From contig CAMUKG010000008.1 of NCBI GenBank assembly GCA_947089425.1, forward strand, positions 1 through 64,000: DNA of 64,000 bases, given 5' to 3'. Below the pieces are notes generated by a model. The model saw only the letters and a program-made list of their open reading frames with translations, made no database searches and was not told the DNA's origin. The position numbers were made by a program, and so were the translations under genes. Shown in pieces: positions 24,929-34,878 of this stretch; the stretch's first letter is position 1; each line of letters begins with the position of its first letter. The DNA is from an uncultured Clostridia bacterium (lineage in GTDB: Bacteria; Bacillota; Clostridia; Christensenellales; Pumilibacteraceae).

Positions 24929-27730
24929 ATGAAAAAGTTAAAAATATTACTGCTTATGCTCCTTGTGGGCGCGTTGATTGCGTTTGCAATCGGTTGCGGA
25001 GGAAACGACAACGCCGGCACGGGAGACAACCCGAACACCCCGCCGATAGATAATACGGGTGACACTGAAAAGCCCGAACCCGAGAAGCTCGATATAGGCG
25101 TTATGTTCGGCGACGACGTTGCAACCGACGGCAAACTTACAATCGACTACAAAAACGCTCTCGCGGGAATAGCGTTTTTCGATAAGAGTTCCGCCGAGCA
25201 AGACTACATAACGAAAGAGCTTACTGCGCTCACAGTGAACGGGACCGCCATAGATTCGGAGAATTATGTTTACGACGCGGGGCTTTTGGAATTCGAGCCC
25301 GATTATTTGCTTTCGCTCACGCTCGACACCGAATATTCTGTTAAAGCGACTTTCGGCATCGACGAAGCGGAATTTAAAATGACGCTCGCCGACGCTCTGA
25401 CTCCCGCATATACTTATGCCGACACGCTCATTAAAGACGTGTATTTGCTCGGCGGCGAGGTGTCGCTTCCTACGGCAACCAAGTCGCCCGCATCGATTCA
25501 AAACACGAAAGTCGAGTATTCGCTCGTAAATTCGGCGGGCGCCGCTCTCACGGTTGAAAACAATAAGTTTACGGCAAGCGTTGCCGACCGCTATACCTAC
25601 ACCGCAACATTCTATAAAAACAACGCGGTGGAAGAGAGCAAAACTCGTAGTTTTTCGGTTATAGACCCCGAGACCGCGAACCTTGCGTCAGAACATGTTG
25701 CCGTAGTTCTCGGCGGCGCCTACGACGCAACCGAGCAAGCCGCTCGCTTTACGGGCAACAACACGCTTTCGCTTGTCGAACTCGATTCGGCATATAAGTT
25801 CGTTCGTATAGAATACAAGGGCAAAGGCTCCGTGACGTTCGATAAAAAGGACGGAGAAACGGTTATTCCCGACACCACAGTTCTCGACAGCGCTGAATAT
25901 AAAACCGTGTGGCTCGAAACTTCTTTTATAAACACCGTCAAGATAGAGGCGACCGAAAATTTGTTTATAAAATCGTTCACCGTTTCGCAAACGTCGGCTT
26001 TTAACGCATACGACGTCGAAAACGTGAATTTTGCGGGTAAAGATTTGCTTCCGTATTGGCAATACGGCGGAAACTTCGTTCCTTCTTTCGACGAAGAGAA
26101 GAATGCCATGATTCTTCCCCAAAACGTAAACAGCCACGTTTACGCATTGCGTAGGCGCATTATAAAAACAGCCTACGACAACGGTTTTAAGTATCTTGTA
26201 ATCGGCTACAAAGGTGCGGGCACCACTCGCGTGTTTAACGACGCTACGGGCGATTGGGGTGGGTTTTCTAAGGATTTGCCCGCGAGCGCCGACGCGCAAC
26301 GGCGTATCTCATTTAATCTTGACGTTGCGGCAAATACGGCTGCCGTAGATTTGACTTCGGGCTTCTCGTTTATCGTGAACGACACTGATATAGAACTTTA
26401 TGAATTTAAGTTCTATACGAAAGACGTCGTTGTTATCGAAGCGGGTATATATAACGACGCTAACATTGCCGAAAAGGGAATGGAGAACGTTTGGGTTGGC
26501 GGCGCCGTTTACGATAATCAAGCTTTGGCTATGACGTTCGCCGCAGGAAAGACTTATGTTTTCGGAGAGGAAGCTCTCGACAAAGCGCAACATAAGGGCG
26601 CGAAAAAAGCTCTCGGCATAATTCTCAAAGGCTCGGGCAAAGTGCAAATTTTTGCCGCCGACAACGCTGCCGCTTCGGTGGAAGTTGCGGTTAATTCCAA
26701 CGATTACGTTTCAAAACTCTTGCTGTTCGGCGACTTTGCGTTCACAGCCGAATCTTATATAGCTGTGGTTCCCGAAGGCGAAAGCGGGCTCGCGGTGCGC
26801 TCGATGTGGTTTACCGATAACGTTTCGGAAGAAATAGCAAATCAGCTTGCGGCGAACCTCGTTTCCGAAAGTTTTGTTGCAAAATGGGAAAACTGGGGTA
26901 ACGAAAACACGACTTACGATTCCGCCGAAAACGCGCTGAAATTTACGGGTAACGTAGGTAGCGCTATTCCTCGCTTGACTACGGCGGCAGTTCTCGAAGC
27001 AAGCCGCGCGGGCTATGACGCCGTTAAGTTTGTGGCGAAAGGAAGATTCGCTCTATACATGTTTAACAGCGAGTGGAATAGGTTGGGAAGCTTAGACGCG
27101 TTCAATATTTACGATAATTATTCGACCGACGAATACGTTACGGGATTGATTGTTTTCGAGGGAATAACCGATAAATTCTCGGCAAACACAAACTTAGGTA
27201 TGTGGACGGGTTCGGGCGACTCGTATATAAAGAGCATGGAATTCGTTCGCAAAAAAGACTTAATCGCGTCCGCTCCCCAAAACGTTCGCAACGTTTTCGA
27301 AGAGGGAGCAAACCTTGCCGCCGAAGAGTATAAAGATTTTTGGAACGTAACCGATAAAGCATCAGTCGAATATATCGATTCGGCGCTTAAAATAACGTTC
27401 GAGCAAGGACGAAACTCGTTGGCGTTCGCGCTCAAAGATTGGCAAATGTATGCAATACTTTTCGGCAAAACCAAATTTGTTTGGTCGTATGCCGCGGAAG
27501 GTTCGAACGCAAGCGATATAAGAATTAAATATACGCATAACTATCAAGCCGACAAAGCCGTTGTCGAGAGCATAAACGGGCAGGGAAAACAAGTGGTTGT
27601 AGAAGAGGAAACGATTCGCGTAACCGAATGCGAGTTGCGGCTTGGAGGAGTTACTCAAACAATCAGTATCGAAAATAACAATCAAACCGCTTCCAGAACG
27701 TATACTCTCACAGATTTTCATTTCGAATAA
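24929..27730 (+). CDS. Very large lipoprotein, strand-rich, glycan-locus surface protein
   Basis: 933 aa. CGGAGG (24916-24921) precedes the ATG, and a signal ends at Cys23 (AIGC) with a Gly/Asn/Pro/Glu linker. The rest alternates short strands and contains at least three related units built on an N-L-x-S/A-E-x-x-x-x-W opening and F-x-G-N/K-S/T-type strands (near 590-600, 650-660 and 790-800), typical of carbohydrate-binding jelly rolls. No catalytic motif is recognised. It probably holds polysaccharide at the cell surface for the importer that follows. Confidence 0.8.
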   Translation: MKKLKILLLMLLVGALIAFAIGCGGNDNAGTGDNPNTPPIDNTGDTEKPEPEKLDIGVMFGDDVATDGKLTIDYKNALAGIAFFDKSSAEQDYITKELTALTVNGTAIDSENYVYDAGLLEFEPDYLLSLTLDTEYSVKATFGIDEAEFKMTLADALTPAYTYADTLIKDVYLLGGEVSLPTATKSPASIQNTKVEYSLVNSAGAALTVENNKFTASVADRYTYTATFYKNNAVEESKTRSFSVIDPETANLASEHVAVVLGGAYDATEQAARFTGNNTLSLVELDSAYKFVRIEYKGKGSVTFDKKDGETVIPDTTVLDSAEYKTVWLETSFINTVKIEATENLFIKSFTVSQTSAFNAYDVENVNFAGKDLLPYWQYGGNFVPSFDEEKNAMILPQNVNSHVYALRRRIIKTAYDNGFKYLVIGYKGAGTTRVFNDATGDWGGFSKDLPASADAQRRISFNLDVAANTAAVDLTSGFSFIVNDTDIELYEFKFYTKDVVVIEAGIYNDANIAEKGMENVWVGGAVYDNQALAMTFAAGKTYVFGEEALDKAQHKGAKKALGIILKGSGKVQIFAADNAAASVEVAVNSNDYVSKLLLFGDFAFTAESYIAVVPEGESGLAVRSMWFTDNVSEEIANQLAANLVSESFVAKWENWGNENTTYDSAENALKFTGNVGSAIPRLTTAAVLEASRAGYDAVKFVAKGRFALYMFNSEWNRLGSLDAFNIYDNYSTDEYVTGLIVFEGITDKFSANTNLGMWTGSGDSYIKSMEFVRKKDLIASAPQNVRNVFEEGANLAAEEYKDFWNVTDKASVEYIDSALKITFEQGRNSLAFALKDWQMYAILFGKTKFVWSYAAEGSNASDIRIKYTHNYQADKAVVESINGQGKQVVVEEETIRVTECELRLGGVTQTISIENNNQTASRTYTLTDFHFE

Positions 27731-27806
27731 AACATAAAACAAATGTTGCATTGCGGCGGCGCGTGCGCGTCGCCGCTTGCGCATACCACTGTTAGGAGAA
27801 ACCTTT

Positions 27807-29579
27807 ATGAAAAAAATTGTTTGCTGTTTGCTTGCGACGCTTTTCGGATTTGCCGCATTAGGGTGCACGGGAGCCGCGTCCGACCCCGACGACATTATTC
27901 AAACAATTGACCGCGATAAAGAACAGATTTATGTCAGCGTTTACAACGGCGGCACGGGTACGCGATGGATAAAGCAGGCGGCGGAAGAATTTAATTCCGA
28001 CGAAGAAAAATATCAAGTGTATATTCTCGACGGAAAATCGAGCGCCACCGAAATTATCGACGCCGTTTCTACCGGCTCGACCAACGGAGTGTCGTGCTAT
28101 TTTTCGGTTGACGCGGCTTTTCAGGAACTCATATACACAGATAAGCTCGTAGACCTTTCTCCTCTTCTTGAAAGAACGGCGAGCGGCGAGACGCGCACAA
28201 TAGGCGACAAACTCAAACAAAAAGAGAGTTGGCTCGAACTCGCTTCCAAAAACGGCGACGGGTGCTATCTTTTGCCGTATAGCGACAGTGTGGGCGGACT
28301 TGTTTTCGACTTTGACGATTTCGTTTCGAACGGTTGGCTTTCTTATGCCGACGGCAACGATTCCGCAGTGACCGACAAACTAATCGCGCAGGGGATAGAG
28401 TTCGAAAATCAAAACGGCAGACTTTTTTATAAAAGCGGCGGCACGGGCGTGTATTTCGAGGCGGGCGAAAGAATTTTGCACGCAGGCAAAGACGGCAAAT
28501 TCGGCACGTACGACGACGGTCAGCCTCAAACCGTAGCCGAATGGAACAACATGCTCGGCAAAATCAAATCGACGAGCGGTTCGTATCCGTTTATTTGGCC
28601 GGGAGACTTTTTGAGCTACACGGGCATGGTGCAAAACGCCGTGTTCGCTCAGCTTGCGGGAATAGAGGCGTTTGAAAATTATTTTGCGTTTGACAGCAAA
28701 GGCAAAGAGGTGGAACTTCACGACGGCACCAAAAAGGTTATTACGCCCGACAACGGTTACGATTATTTTAAAATGAAAGAGGTGTACCAAACAATCGAAT
28801 TTATGAACACTTATTTCACGTCCGACAACGCGCATCCGTCGGTGAAAGGCAACACTTCGCACTACGACGCGCAAAAGAACTTTCTTTACGCTCCCGTTTC
28901 CGACGGCAAAATAGCTAATTCGGCTATGATTTGCGAGGGAATTTGGTGGGAGAACGAAGCCAAAAAAAGTTCGTTCCCGCAAGTGGAGCAAATGGACCCC
29001 GAACGGGGCTACGGAAAACGCGATTACCGTTTTATGCTTTTGCCTAACCTCGACGGGCAAAAGGGAATAGACGGAGCGGGGCACGGCTCCGTAGTGGCGG
29101 GGCAAGACACGGGTTCGTTTTTCGTGGTTAAGGAGAAGAACACCGAGAAAACCGAAGTATTGCTCGACTTTTTGCTTGAAACTCTTTCGGACGATTGCCT
29201 TGAAAAATTCACTGCCGAAACTGGCGTTGTTCGCGCGTTCGATTACACCGTGTCGGAGGAAAATTTGCAAAAAATGACTCTTTTTTCGCGTAACGTTTGG
29301 AAGATGTACAGCGACACCCAAAATATCGCGGTTGTGCGTCCGTTCCAAGAAAGGCTTAAAGCGCCCGTAGTGTTCGCCACCGACATATCGCTCGAAGGCG
29401 TCGTGTTCCCGTTTAACGACAGCGGCAAAATTATGGGTTCGGACACAGTAGTGGTGAGTTGGCTTGAAAAAGACAAATCGGTGCAACAGATTTTCGATAT
29501 GGTGCAAAACAGCTTTTCGCCGTCCGCTTGGAAAGGTTATATGGATAGAGCGAGAGCGCAAGGTTTTTACGCCGCTTAA
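27807..29579 (+). CDS. ABC transporter substrate-binding lipoprotein (large)
   Basis: 590 aa, above the usual 420-500 for sugar binding proteins and suited to oligosaccharides. The start is the ATG with AGGAG at 27794-27798. The signal ends at Cys20 (ALGC). The fold is MalE/family-1-like: IYVSVYNGGTGTRWIKQAAEEFN at the N-terminus, PYSDSVGGLVFD, and FIWPGDFLSYTGM. It is followed by its two permeases. Confidence 0.9.
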   Translation: MKKIVCCLLATLFGFAALGCTGAASDPDDIIQTIDRDKEQIYVSVYNGGTGTRWIKQAAEEFNSDEEKYQVYILDGKSSATEIIDAVSTGSTNGVSCYFSVDAAFQELIYTDKLVDLSPLLERTASGETRTIGDKLKQKESWLELASKNGDGCYLLPYSDSVGGLVFDFDDFVSNGWLSYADGNDSAVTDKLIAQGIEFENQNGRLFYKSGGTGVYFEAGERILHAGKDGKFGTYDDGQPQTVAEWNNMLGKIKSTSGSYPFIWPGDFLSYTGMVQNAVFAQLAGIEAFENYFAFDSKGKEVELHDGTKKVITPDNGYDYFKMKEVYQTIEFMNTYFTSDNAHPSVKGNTSHYDAQKNFLYAPVSDGKIANSAMICEGIWWENEAKKSSFPQVEQMDPERGYGKRDYRFMLLPNLDGQKGIDGAGHGSVVAGQDTGSFFVVKEKNTEKTEVLLDFLLETLSDDCLEKFTAETGVVRAFDYTVSEENLQKMTLFSRNVWKMYSDTQNIAVVRPFQERLKAPVVFATDISLEGVVFPFNDSGKIMGSDTVVVSWLEKDKSVQQIFDMVQNSFSPSAWKGYMDRARAQGFYAA

Positions 29580-29596
29580 ATATTTAGGAGAACACT

Positions 29597-30514
29597 TTGA
29601 TAAAAACGAACAAACTTAAAAGGCAATGGCGAAAAAATCTGTTCGTGGGTAGCGTGCTCGTTTATCCTTTGCTGTGCTTTCTCGTGTTCTACGTTTTCGT
29701 GAACGCCAATTCGATTATAATGGCGTTTCAAAAAATAGACGTGTACGGCAATAAAACTTTTTACGGGCTTCAAAACTTTAAAGAATATTTGACGAAAATG
29801 TTCGGCGGAAGCGGTTCGCTTGTTGCCACGAGTATAAAAAACTCGCTTTTGATGTACGGCATAAACCTTGTAATCTGTTTGCCGCTTTACATTCTGTTTT
29901 CGTACATGCTATATAAAAAATGTCTTTTGCACAAAACAATTCGCTTTTTGGTTATGATACCGCAAGTGGTTTCGGCTTTCGTAATTTGCATGTTGTTTAA
30001 AAATTTCACCGGCGGAGCGCTTCCCGACCTAATGAAAACGCTCGGCGTTAAGAACTTCCCGAACCTCTTGAAAGACGTTAAATGGATGTTTCCCACAAGT
30101 CTTTTCTACATGATATGGATTTCGTTTGCGGGTAGTCTCATAGTGTATCCGAACGCCATGAAAGAAATAGACGCGGGAATAACCGAGAGCGCGCAAATCG
30201 ACGGTGTGGAAACAATGTGGCAAGAACTTCGCTACATTATTCTGCCGCTTATTTTCCCTACGCTGTCCACTTTCCTAATCACGGGTTTCGCGGGAATTTT
30301 CCTGAATTGCGGACCTCTAATCGAGTTCTATTTGTACGAAGCGGACACGAGCATATATAATATGGGCTATTATTTCGTGTCTAAGGTTATGACGGGGAAG
30401 AAGATAGAATATCCCGAACTTGCGGCGGGCGGTCTCATTTTAACGCTCGTGTCGGCGCCTCTCACTTATCTTGTGAAATTCGCGCTCGATAAGCTCGACC
30501 CTGTGGAGGATTAG
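29597..30514 (+). CDS. ABC sugar transporter permease (MalF-like)
   Basis: 305 aa, six transmembrane helices. The coupling motif is near ITESAQIDGVETMWQELRYIILP. The start is TTG, with TAGGAG 6 nt upstream. It pairs with the permease at 30518. Confidence 0.92.
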   Translation: MIKTNKLKRQWRKNLFVGSVLVYPLLCFLVFYVFVNANSIIMAFQKIDVYGNKTFYGLQNFKEYLTKMFGGSGSLVATSIKNSLLMYGINLVICLPLYILFSYMLYKKCLLHKTIRFLVMIPQVVSAFVICMLFKNFTGGALPDLMKTLGVKNFPNLLKDVKWMFPTSLFYMIWISFAGSLIVYPNAMKEIDAGITESAQIDGVETMWQELRYIILPLIFPTLSTFLITGFAGIFLNCGPLIEFYLYEADTSIYNMGYYFVSKVMTGKKIEYPELAAGGLILTLVSAPLTYLVKFALDKLDPVED

Positions 30515-30517
30515 CGC

Positions 30518-31417
30518 ATGGCAAAGAAAGGAACGAAAATAGCGCAAGGCGCGTTTAAAACGATTTTGCTCGCGTTGATGCTCATATATTGCGTAAGCCT
30601 TATTTTCACGTTGGTGTGGATGCTATACACTTCGTTCAAATCCGAATTCGAGTATATTGTGGACGCGTTCGCATTTCCCAAGCAAGCGGGAAAAATAGGT
30701 TTTTCCAACTACGTCGAAATGTTTAAAATCTTCGAAATGAAGACGTTGAAAAACGGGGCGGAAGTTGTGTATCGCTTTCCTCACATGTTCGGCTATTCGC
30801 TTATTTGGGCGCTTTTAACTTCGCTTGTGAACGTGTTTTTCACCACTTTGGTGGCTTACGTAGTGGCTAAATACAAATTTTTCGGGCGCAACTTTTTGTA
30901 CGCTCTCGGCATATTCGTTATGATTACTCCCATTGTGGGCAACTTGCCGTCGGCAATGCAAGTTAAGCAAGCGCTCGGAGTGTATAATAACATTTGGCTC
31001 ACTATTCTCACTTCGCCGCAAACTGTGTTTTCGGGAGTGCATTTCATGCTTATGCACGCGGCGTTTAAACACATATCGTGGAACTATGCCGAAGCCGCGT
31101 TTATCGACGGAGCGTCGCATTACAGAGTTATGTTTCAAATAATGTTTCCGCTCGTGCTTCCCACTTGCGTCGTGCTTTACGTTTTGAACTTTTTGGGAGC
31201 GTGGAATGATTACAGTACGTTCATTATTTGGTTGCCGAGCTATCCTACGCTTGCTTACGGAATGTTATACTTTCAGTCGCAATCGTCGAAATACGGAGCC
31301 ACGATGCCCGTTATTATGGCGGGTTTCACAATAGTGGCTATTCCCAACATAGTGCTTTATTTGCTTTCTCAAAATTTGATTATGTCTAAATTTTCGGTCG
31401 GAGGACTCAAAGAATGA
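30518..31417 (+). CDS. ABC sugar transporter permease (MalG-like)
   Basis: 299 aa, six transmembrane helices, coupling motif in YAEAAFIDGASHYRVMFQIMFPL. It begins 3 nt after the previous gene and overlaps the next by 4 nt (ATGA). As in the first importer, no ATPase gene is present. Confidence 0.92.
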   Translation: MAKKGTKIAQGAFKTILLALMLIYCVSLIFTLVWMLYTSFKSEFEYIVDAFAFPKQAGKIGFSNYVEMFKIFEMKTLKNGAEVVYRFPHMFGYSLIWALLTSLVNVFFTTLVAYVVAKYKFFGRNFLYALGIFVMITPIVGNLPSAMQVKQALGVYNNIWLTILTSPQTVFSGVHFMLMHAAFKHISWNYAEAAFIDGASHYRVMFQIMFPLVLPTCVVLYVLNFLGAWNDYSTFIIWLPSYPTLAYGMLYFQSQSSKYGATMPVIMAGFTIVAIPNIVLYLLSQNLIMSKFSVGGLKE

Positions 31418-34400
31418 AAAAACTCCTAACGGCGTTCGCCGCGTGTCTGTGCATTATGCTCGCATGTTTTTGCGGCGCTTATTCGGCGAACGCGGAGCCG
31501 GCCTATAATAACGTTTGGTATGCGATTCGCGGCGAATGGTTCACCGTTCCCGACGCGGACGCTTCGACAACCGTCTTAAATCCGGGCGGCGAGGCGGTAA
31601 CGCTTCAAAACGGAAAGTTTCGCGCGAGTTTCGAGGGCGATTATATAATAGCGCAGGGCAATTCGGTGTCGGTGCTTAAAGTTTACCGCACCGCGCCCGC
31701 CGTTACCGTAGAGCTCGGCGAGGCTTTGAAAAGAGAATATTGCGCGGGAGAAAATTTATTTCTTCCCGTCGCCGTAGGCAAAAGCGAAATAAAGGACTAT
31801 ACCGACTACGAGGTGGAAATATATTTCGGAGACGAACTTATAAAAACTTTGAAGTCGACCGAGCGCGAATATACGCTGACGAAAGCGGGCGAGTATAAAG
31901 TAGCGTACGTTATAACCGACGTATTCGGCAAACGCACCGAACGCGATTTTACGGTTACCGCTCTCGATAAGCCCGTTATAGTTATGCAACGTTTCCCCGA
32001 AACAATGATTTTCGGCACGAGCATGGGAATAGACGCCACCTACGGCTATTATAACGGAATTATGTACGAGTGCTCGGTAACGCTGAAAGACCGTTTGGGC
32101 AACCGTTCTCTCGAAGAAAAAACGTTTTCTCCCGTGTGCGACGGTTTGCATGAACTGACGTTTAGTTGCGTTATAAACGGCGAGACTCTGACGCGAACGG
32201 CGAGCGTTAACGTTGAGTATGGCGCCGAAAGCTTTTTCGTTACGTCAAACGTGAAATCGCTCGTGCCTAACGTGCCTTATCCCGCGTCGGCAAACGTTGA
32301 GAAAAACGGCGTGTATATAACGGGCGACGGAGGTGCGGTTGCGCGTTACACCAAAGCACTCGATTTAAAAGAGCTGTCCGATTCGAACACTAAAATAATA
32401 GAGTTTCAGCCTTATGCCGAAAAGGGCGCGAGTATTTCGGAAGTCCGCATTACTTTAACCGACGCGCTCGACGCGCAAAACACTCTTTCCGTTTTTTGGT
32501 GGATGAGCCCGTGGAATGAAGAGGTGAGCTATATGCTTGTGGAATACGGAACGCAAGCTATTGCGATTTCAAACGAAAGCGCGGACAAAGGGGTGGTGCG
32601 CAATCAATACGGCACCGTCACTCAACATACTTTTAATAATGTGAATAATAAGCAGTGCGCGCCATTCAACTTCCGCTATAATTACGAGGGGCAAATAGTA
32701 TATTCGGCAATCAATTCTTCCACTCCGAACTATAAGGTGCTTGACACCGACAATACGGCGGAATTGAAATCGTGGAAGCCTTTCGGCGGCTTTAAGGGCG
32801 AAGACGTTTATCTGTCGGTGGAGCTCGTTACCGCTAATAACGCGGGCGTGGTAATATCCGAAATAGGCGGAAAGCCGCTTGACGCTACCGCCGAATTTGT
32901 GAACGACGGCGTAATTCAGCTTGTGCGCGAAAGCAACATTCAAACGGGCGTTGTTGGCTACGGCTATTTGCTTCCTCGCGCGCAAGAAAAAGACGTGTTG
33001 TTCGGCGACGTTAGCTTTACTCGCACGCTCGAATATTTTGAAGAGGGGACGTTTCGCAAAATTCGCAAAACGGAAGGCGAAATAGAGGGCGACACGTTCA
33101 CACCCAAAAGAAGCGGAGAATATCGAGTTCGTTTTTCGGGACGTGACAATTTCGGCTCTTCGGTGGAAAAGTTTTACGAATTCAGCGTGAAAGAGTTCCC
33201 CGACGATATATTCATAGTAACCAACGCGCCCGCCGAAGTAGAGGTGCGCTCCGACTTTATACTTCCCGAAGCGCAAGTAAGCGGCGGTACGGGAATTTTG
33301 GAAACGAGCTATCAAGTTTGTTTCGACGGCAAGTACCGCTACATGCAACCGGGCGAAAGAATTTATGTCGACAGGGCGGGAAGCATAACGGTGAGCATAA
33401 TAGCGCTCGACGAGATCGGTTTTATAAAAACGACTTCTTATTCAGTGCCAGTGAACACCGAACGCAAATTTATTGTGGTTAAGAACATGCCGCAAGCGTG
33501 CGTAAACGGCGAAAAACTTGCTTTGCCCGAATTCGTCGGGCTTGACTATTCCAAATACGGAACCGACGGTTTCGAATTTCCCGTGTCGCTATTCGTTAAC
33601 GATACTAAGGTTGACCCGAATAGTGGATACATTGTAAACACCGCCGACGAGTTTATAACCGTAACTTTTATTGCCGACGACGGCTCGGTGCAAGAGATGC
33701 GCAGAGTGCGAGTAATACCGTCAAGCATAACGAGCATTGCGGATTTCCTTGTGTTCGAACGCTCTCGCGCTTCAACCGAGTTTTATGAAACGGGGCTCAC
33801 GTTTTCGTTCGAAAGCGACGCCGAAATAGCAATGCCTTACGCACTCCCGTATTATGATTTGAATTTAAAGTTTACCGTGCTCGAAAAGTATAGCGCGTTC
33901 GACGGCATAGACGTGATTTTGACGGGCGAGAGCAACGAGGAGCAAACGGTTACGTTGTCGTTTTCGCAGATTGCGGGCGGAAGCGCTAAAATGCGGGCGG
34001 ACGGAATGAATGTTTTAGCCGCAGTGGAAAGCGGCGTATACGGCGATTTGAGTGCGTATGCGGGCGAAAAATTCGATTCGATTAGTTTGTCGTTTTCGCG
34101 CGACGGAACAATAAGCGTGAGCGGAAACGAAATAGCGCAAATCGCGGCGTTCGACTCGGGGCGCGTTTTCGGCGGCTTCGACGGCGGAAAGGTGAGAATT
34201 GCGTTTAAGATTCGCGGTGTGAACGCGAGCGCTAAGTTTGCTCTCAACTCCGTAGCTAACCAAAGTTTTACGTCGTACACTCAAAACTACGACGAAATCA
34301 TGCCCGTTATGGGACTTGCTCGCGACGTTGCTGCCGAAGAATACGCAAAAGGAGGCGTGCTCGAATTCCCCGAGGCGGTGTTTGCCGACGTGCTTTCGGG

Positions 34401-34866
34401 CAAGGTTACTGGCAAAGTGTCGGTATTTTCGCCAAGCGGCGCTGTGCTCGTAAAAGACGCCGAACTCACCGAAAAACTTTCGGTTACGCTCGACGCTTAC
34501 GGTTATTATCGTTTCGAATACACACTCACCGACGGAGCTCATAACACGGGAAAACGCACTTACAGAGTGCGCGTAGCAGACGTGACGCCGCCCGCAATCG
34601 AGTTCGGAAGCGTTCCGACTGAGGCGAGGGCGGGCGACACGCTCACCGTGCCCGAAATGAAAGTTACCGACGATAATTCGTCGCTCGGCGAAGAAAGTTT
34701 GCAATATTTCGTATATTTGCGCAATCCCGACACTTTGCTTATTAAAGTGAGAGAAGGCGAAAAGATAAAGCTCGAACAGGCAGGAACATATAAGCTTATT
34801 GTGTACGCTATTGACGGAAGCGGTAACATAAGTTACGAAATAAGAGAAATAGTCGTTACGAAGTAA
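31414..34866 (+). CDS. Giant secreted protein with repeated Ig-like domains
   Basis: 1150 aa. A signal peptide is predicted to be cleaved near SANA-EP (about residue 27); there is no lipobox and no membrane anchor at the C-terminus. Repeated units of about 80-100 residues show a Y-x-V-x-F-S/T core and end in forms such as PPAIEFGSVPTEARAGDTLTVP followed by DGSGNISYEIREIVV, that is, bacterial Ig-like/HYR repeats. It is co-translated with the permease, so it probably works with the importer, holding glycan outside the cell. Catalytic residues were not seen. Confidence 0.85.
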   Translation: MKKLLTAFAACLCIMLACFCGAYSANAEPAYNNVWYAIRGEWFTVPDADASTTVLNPGGEAVTLQNGKFRASFEGDYIIAQGNSVSVLKVYRTAPAVTVELGEALKREYCAGENLFLPVAVGKSEIKDYTDYEVEIYFGDELIKTLKSTEREYTLTKAGEYKVAYVITDVFGKRTERDFTVTALDKPVIVMQRFPETMIFGTSMGIDATYGYYNGIMYECSVTLKDRLGNRSLEEKTFSPVCDGLHELTFSCVINGETLTRTASVNVEYGAESFFVTSNVKSLVPNVPYPASANVEKNGVYITGDGGAVARYTKALDLKELSDSNTKIIEFQPYAEKGASISEVRITLTDALDAQNTLSVFWWMSPWNEEVSYMLVEYGTQAIAISNESADKGVVRNQYGTVTQHTFNNVNNKQCAPFNFRYNYEGQIVYSAINSSTPNYKVLDTDNTAELKSWKPFGGFKGEDVYLSVELVTANNAGVVISEIGGKPLDATAEFVNDGVIQLVRESNIQTGVVGYGYLLPRAQEKDVLFGDVSFTRTLEYFEEGTFRKIRKTEGEIEGDTFTPKRSGEYRVRFSGRDNFGSSVEKFYEFSVKEFPDDIFIVTNAPAEVEVRSDFILPEAQVSGGTGILETSYQVCFDGKYRYMQPGERIYVDRAGSITVSIIALDEIGFIKTTSYSVPVNTERKFIVVKNMPQACVNGEKLALPEFVGLDYSKYGTDGFEFPVSLFVNDTKVDPNSGYIVNTADEFITVTFIADDGSVQEMRRVRVIPSSITSIADFLVFERSRASTEFYETGLTFSFESDAEIAMPYALPYYDLNLKFTVLEKYSAFDGIDVILTGESNEEQTVTLSFSQIAGGSAKMRADGMNVLAAVESGVYGDLSAYAGEKFDSISLSFSRDGTISVSGNEIAQIAAFDSGRVFGGFDGGKVRIAFKIRGVNASAKFALNSVANQSFTSYTQNYDEIMPVMGLARDVAAEEYAKGGVLEFPEAVFADVLSGKVTGKVSVFSPSGAVLVKDAELTEKLSVTLDAYGYYRFEYTLTDGAHNTGKRTYRVRVADVTPPAIEFGSVPTEARAGDTLTVPEMKVTDDNSSLGEESLQYFVYLRNPDTLLIKVREGEKIKLEQAGTYKLIVYAIDGSGNISYEIREIVVTK

Positions 34867-34878
34867 AGGGGAGTTAAT

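Noticed and set aside
28380..29561. Minus-strand open frame of 393 codons
   Set aside because: Antisense to the binding-protein gene; composition is Arg/His/Phe-rich and has no recognisable domain.
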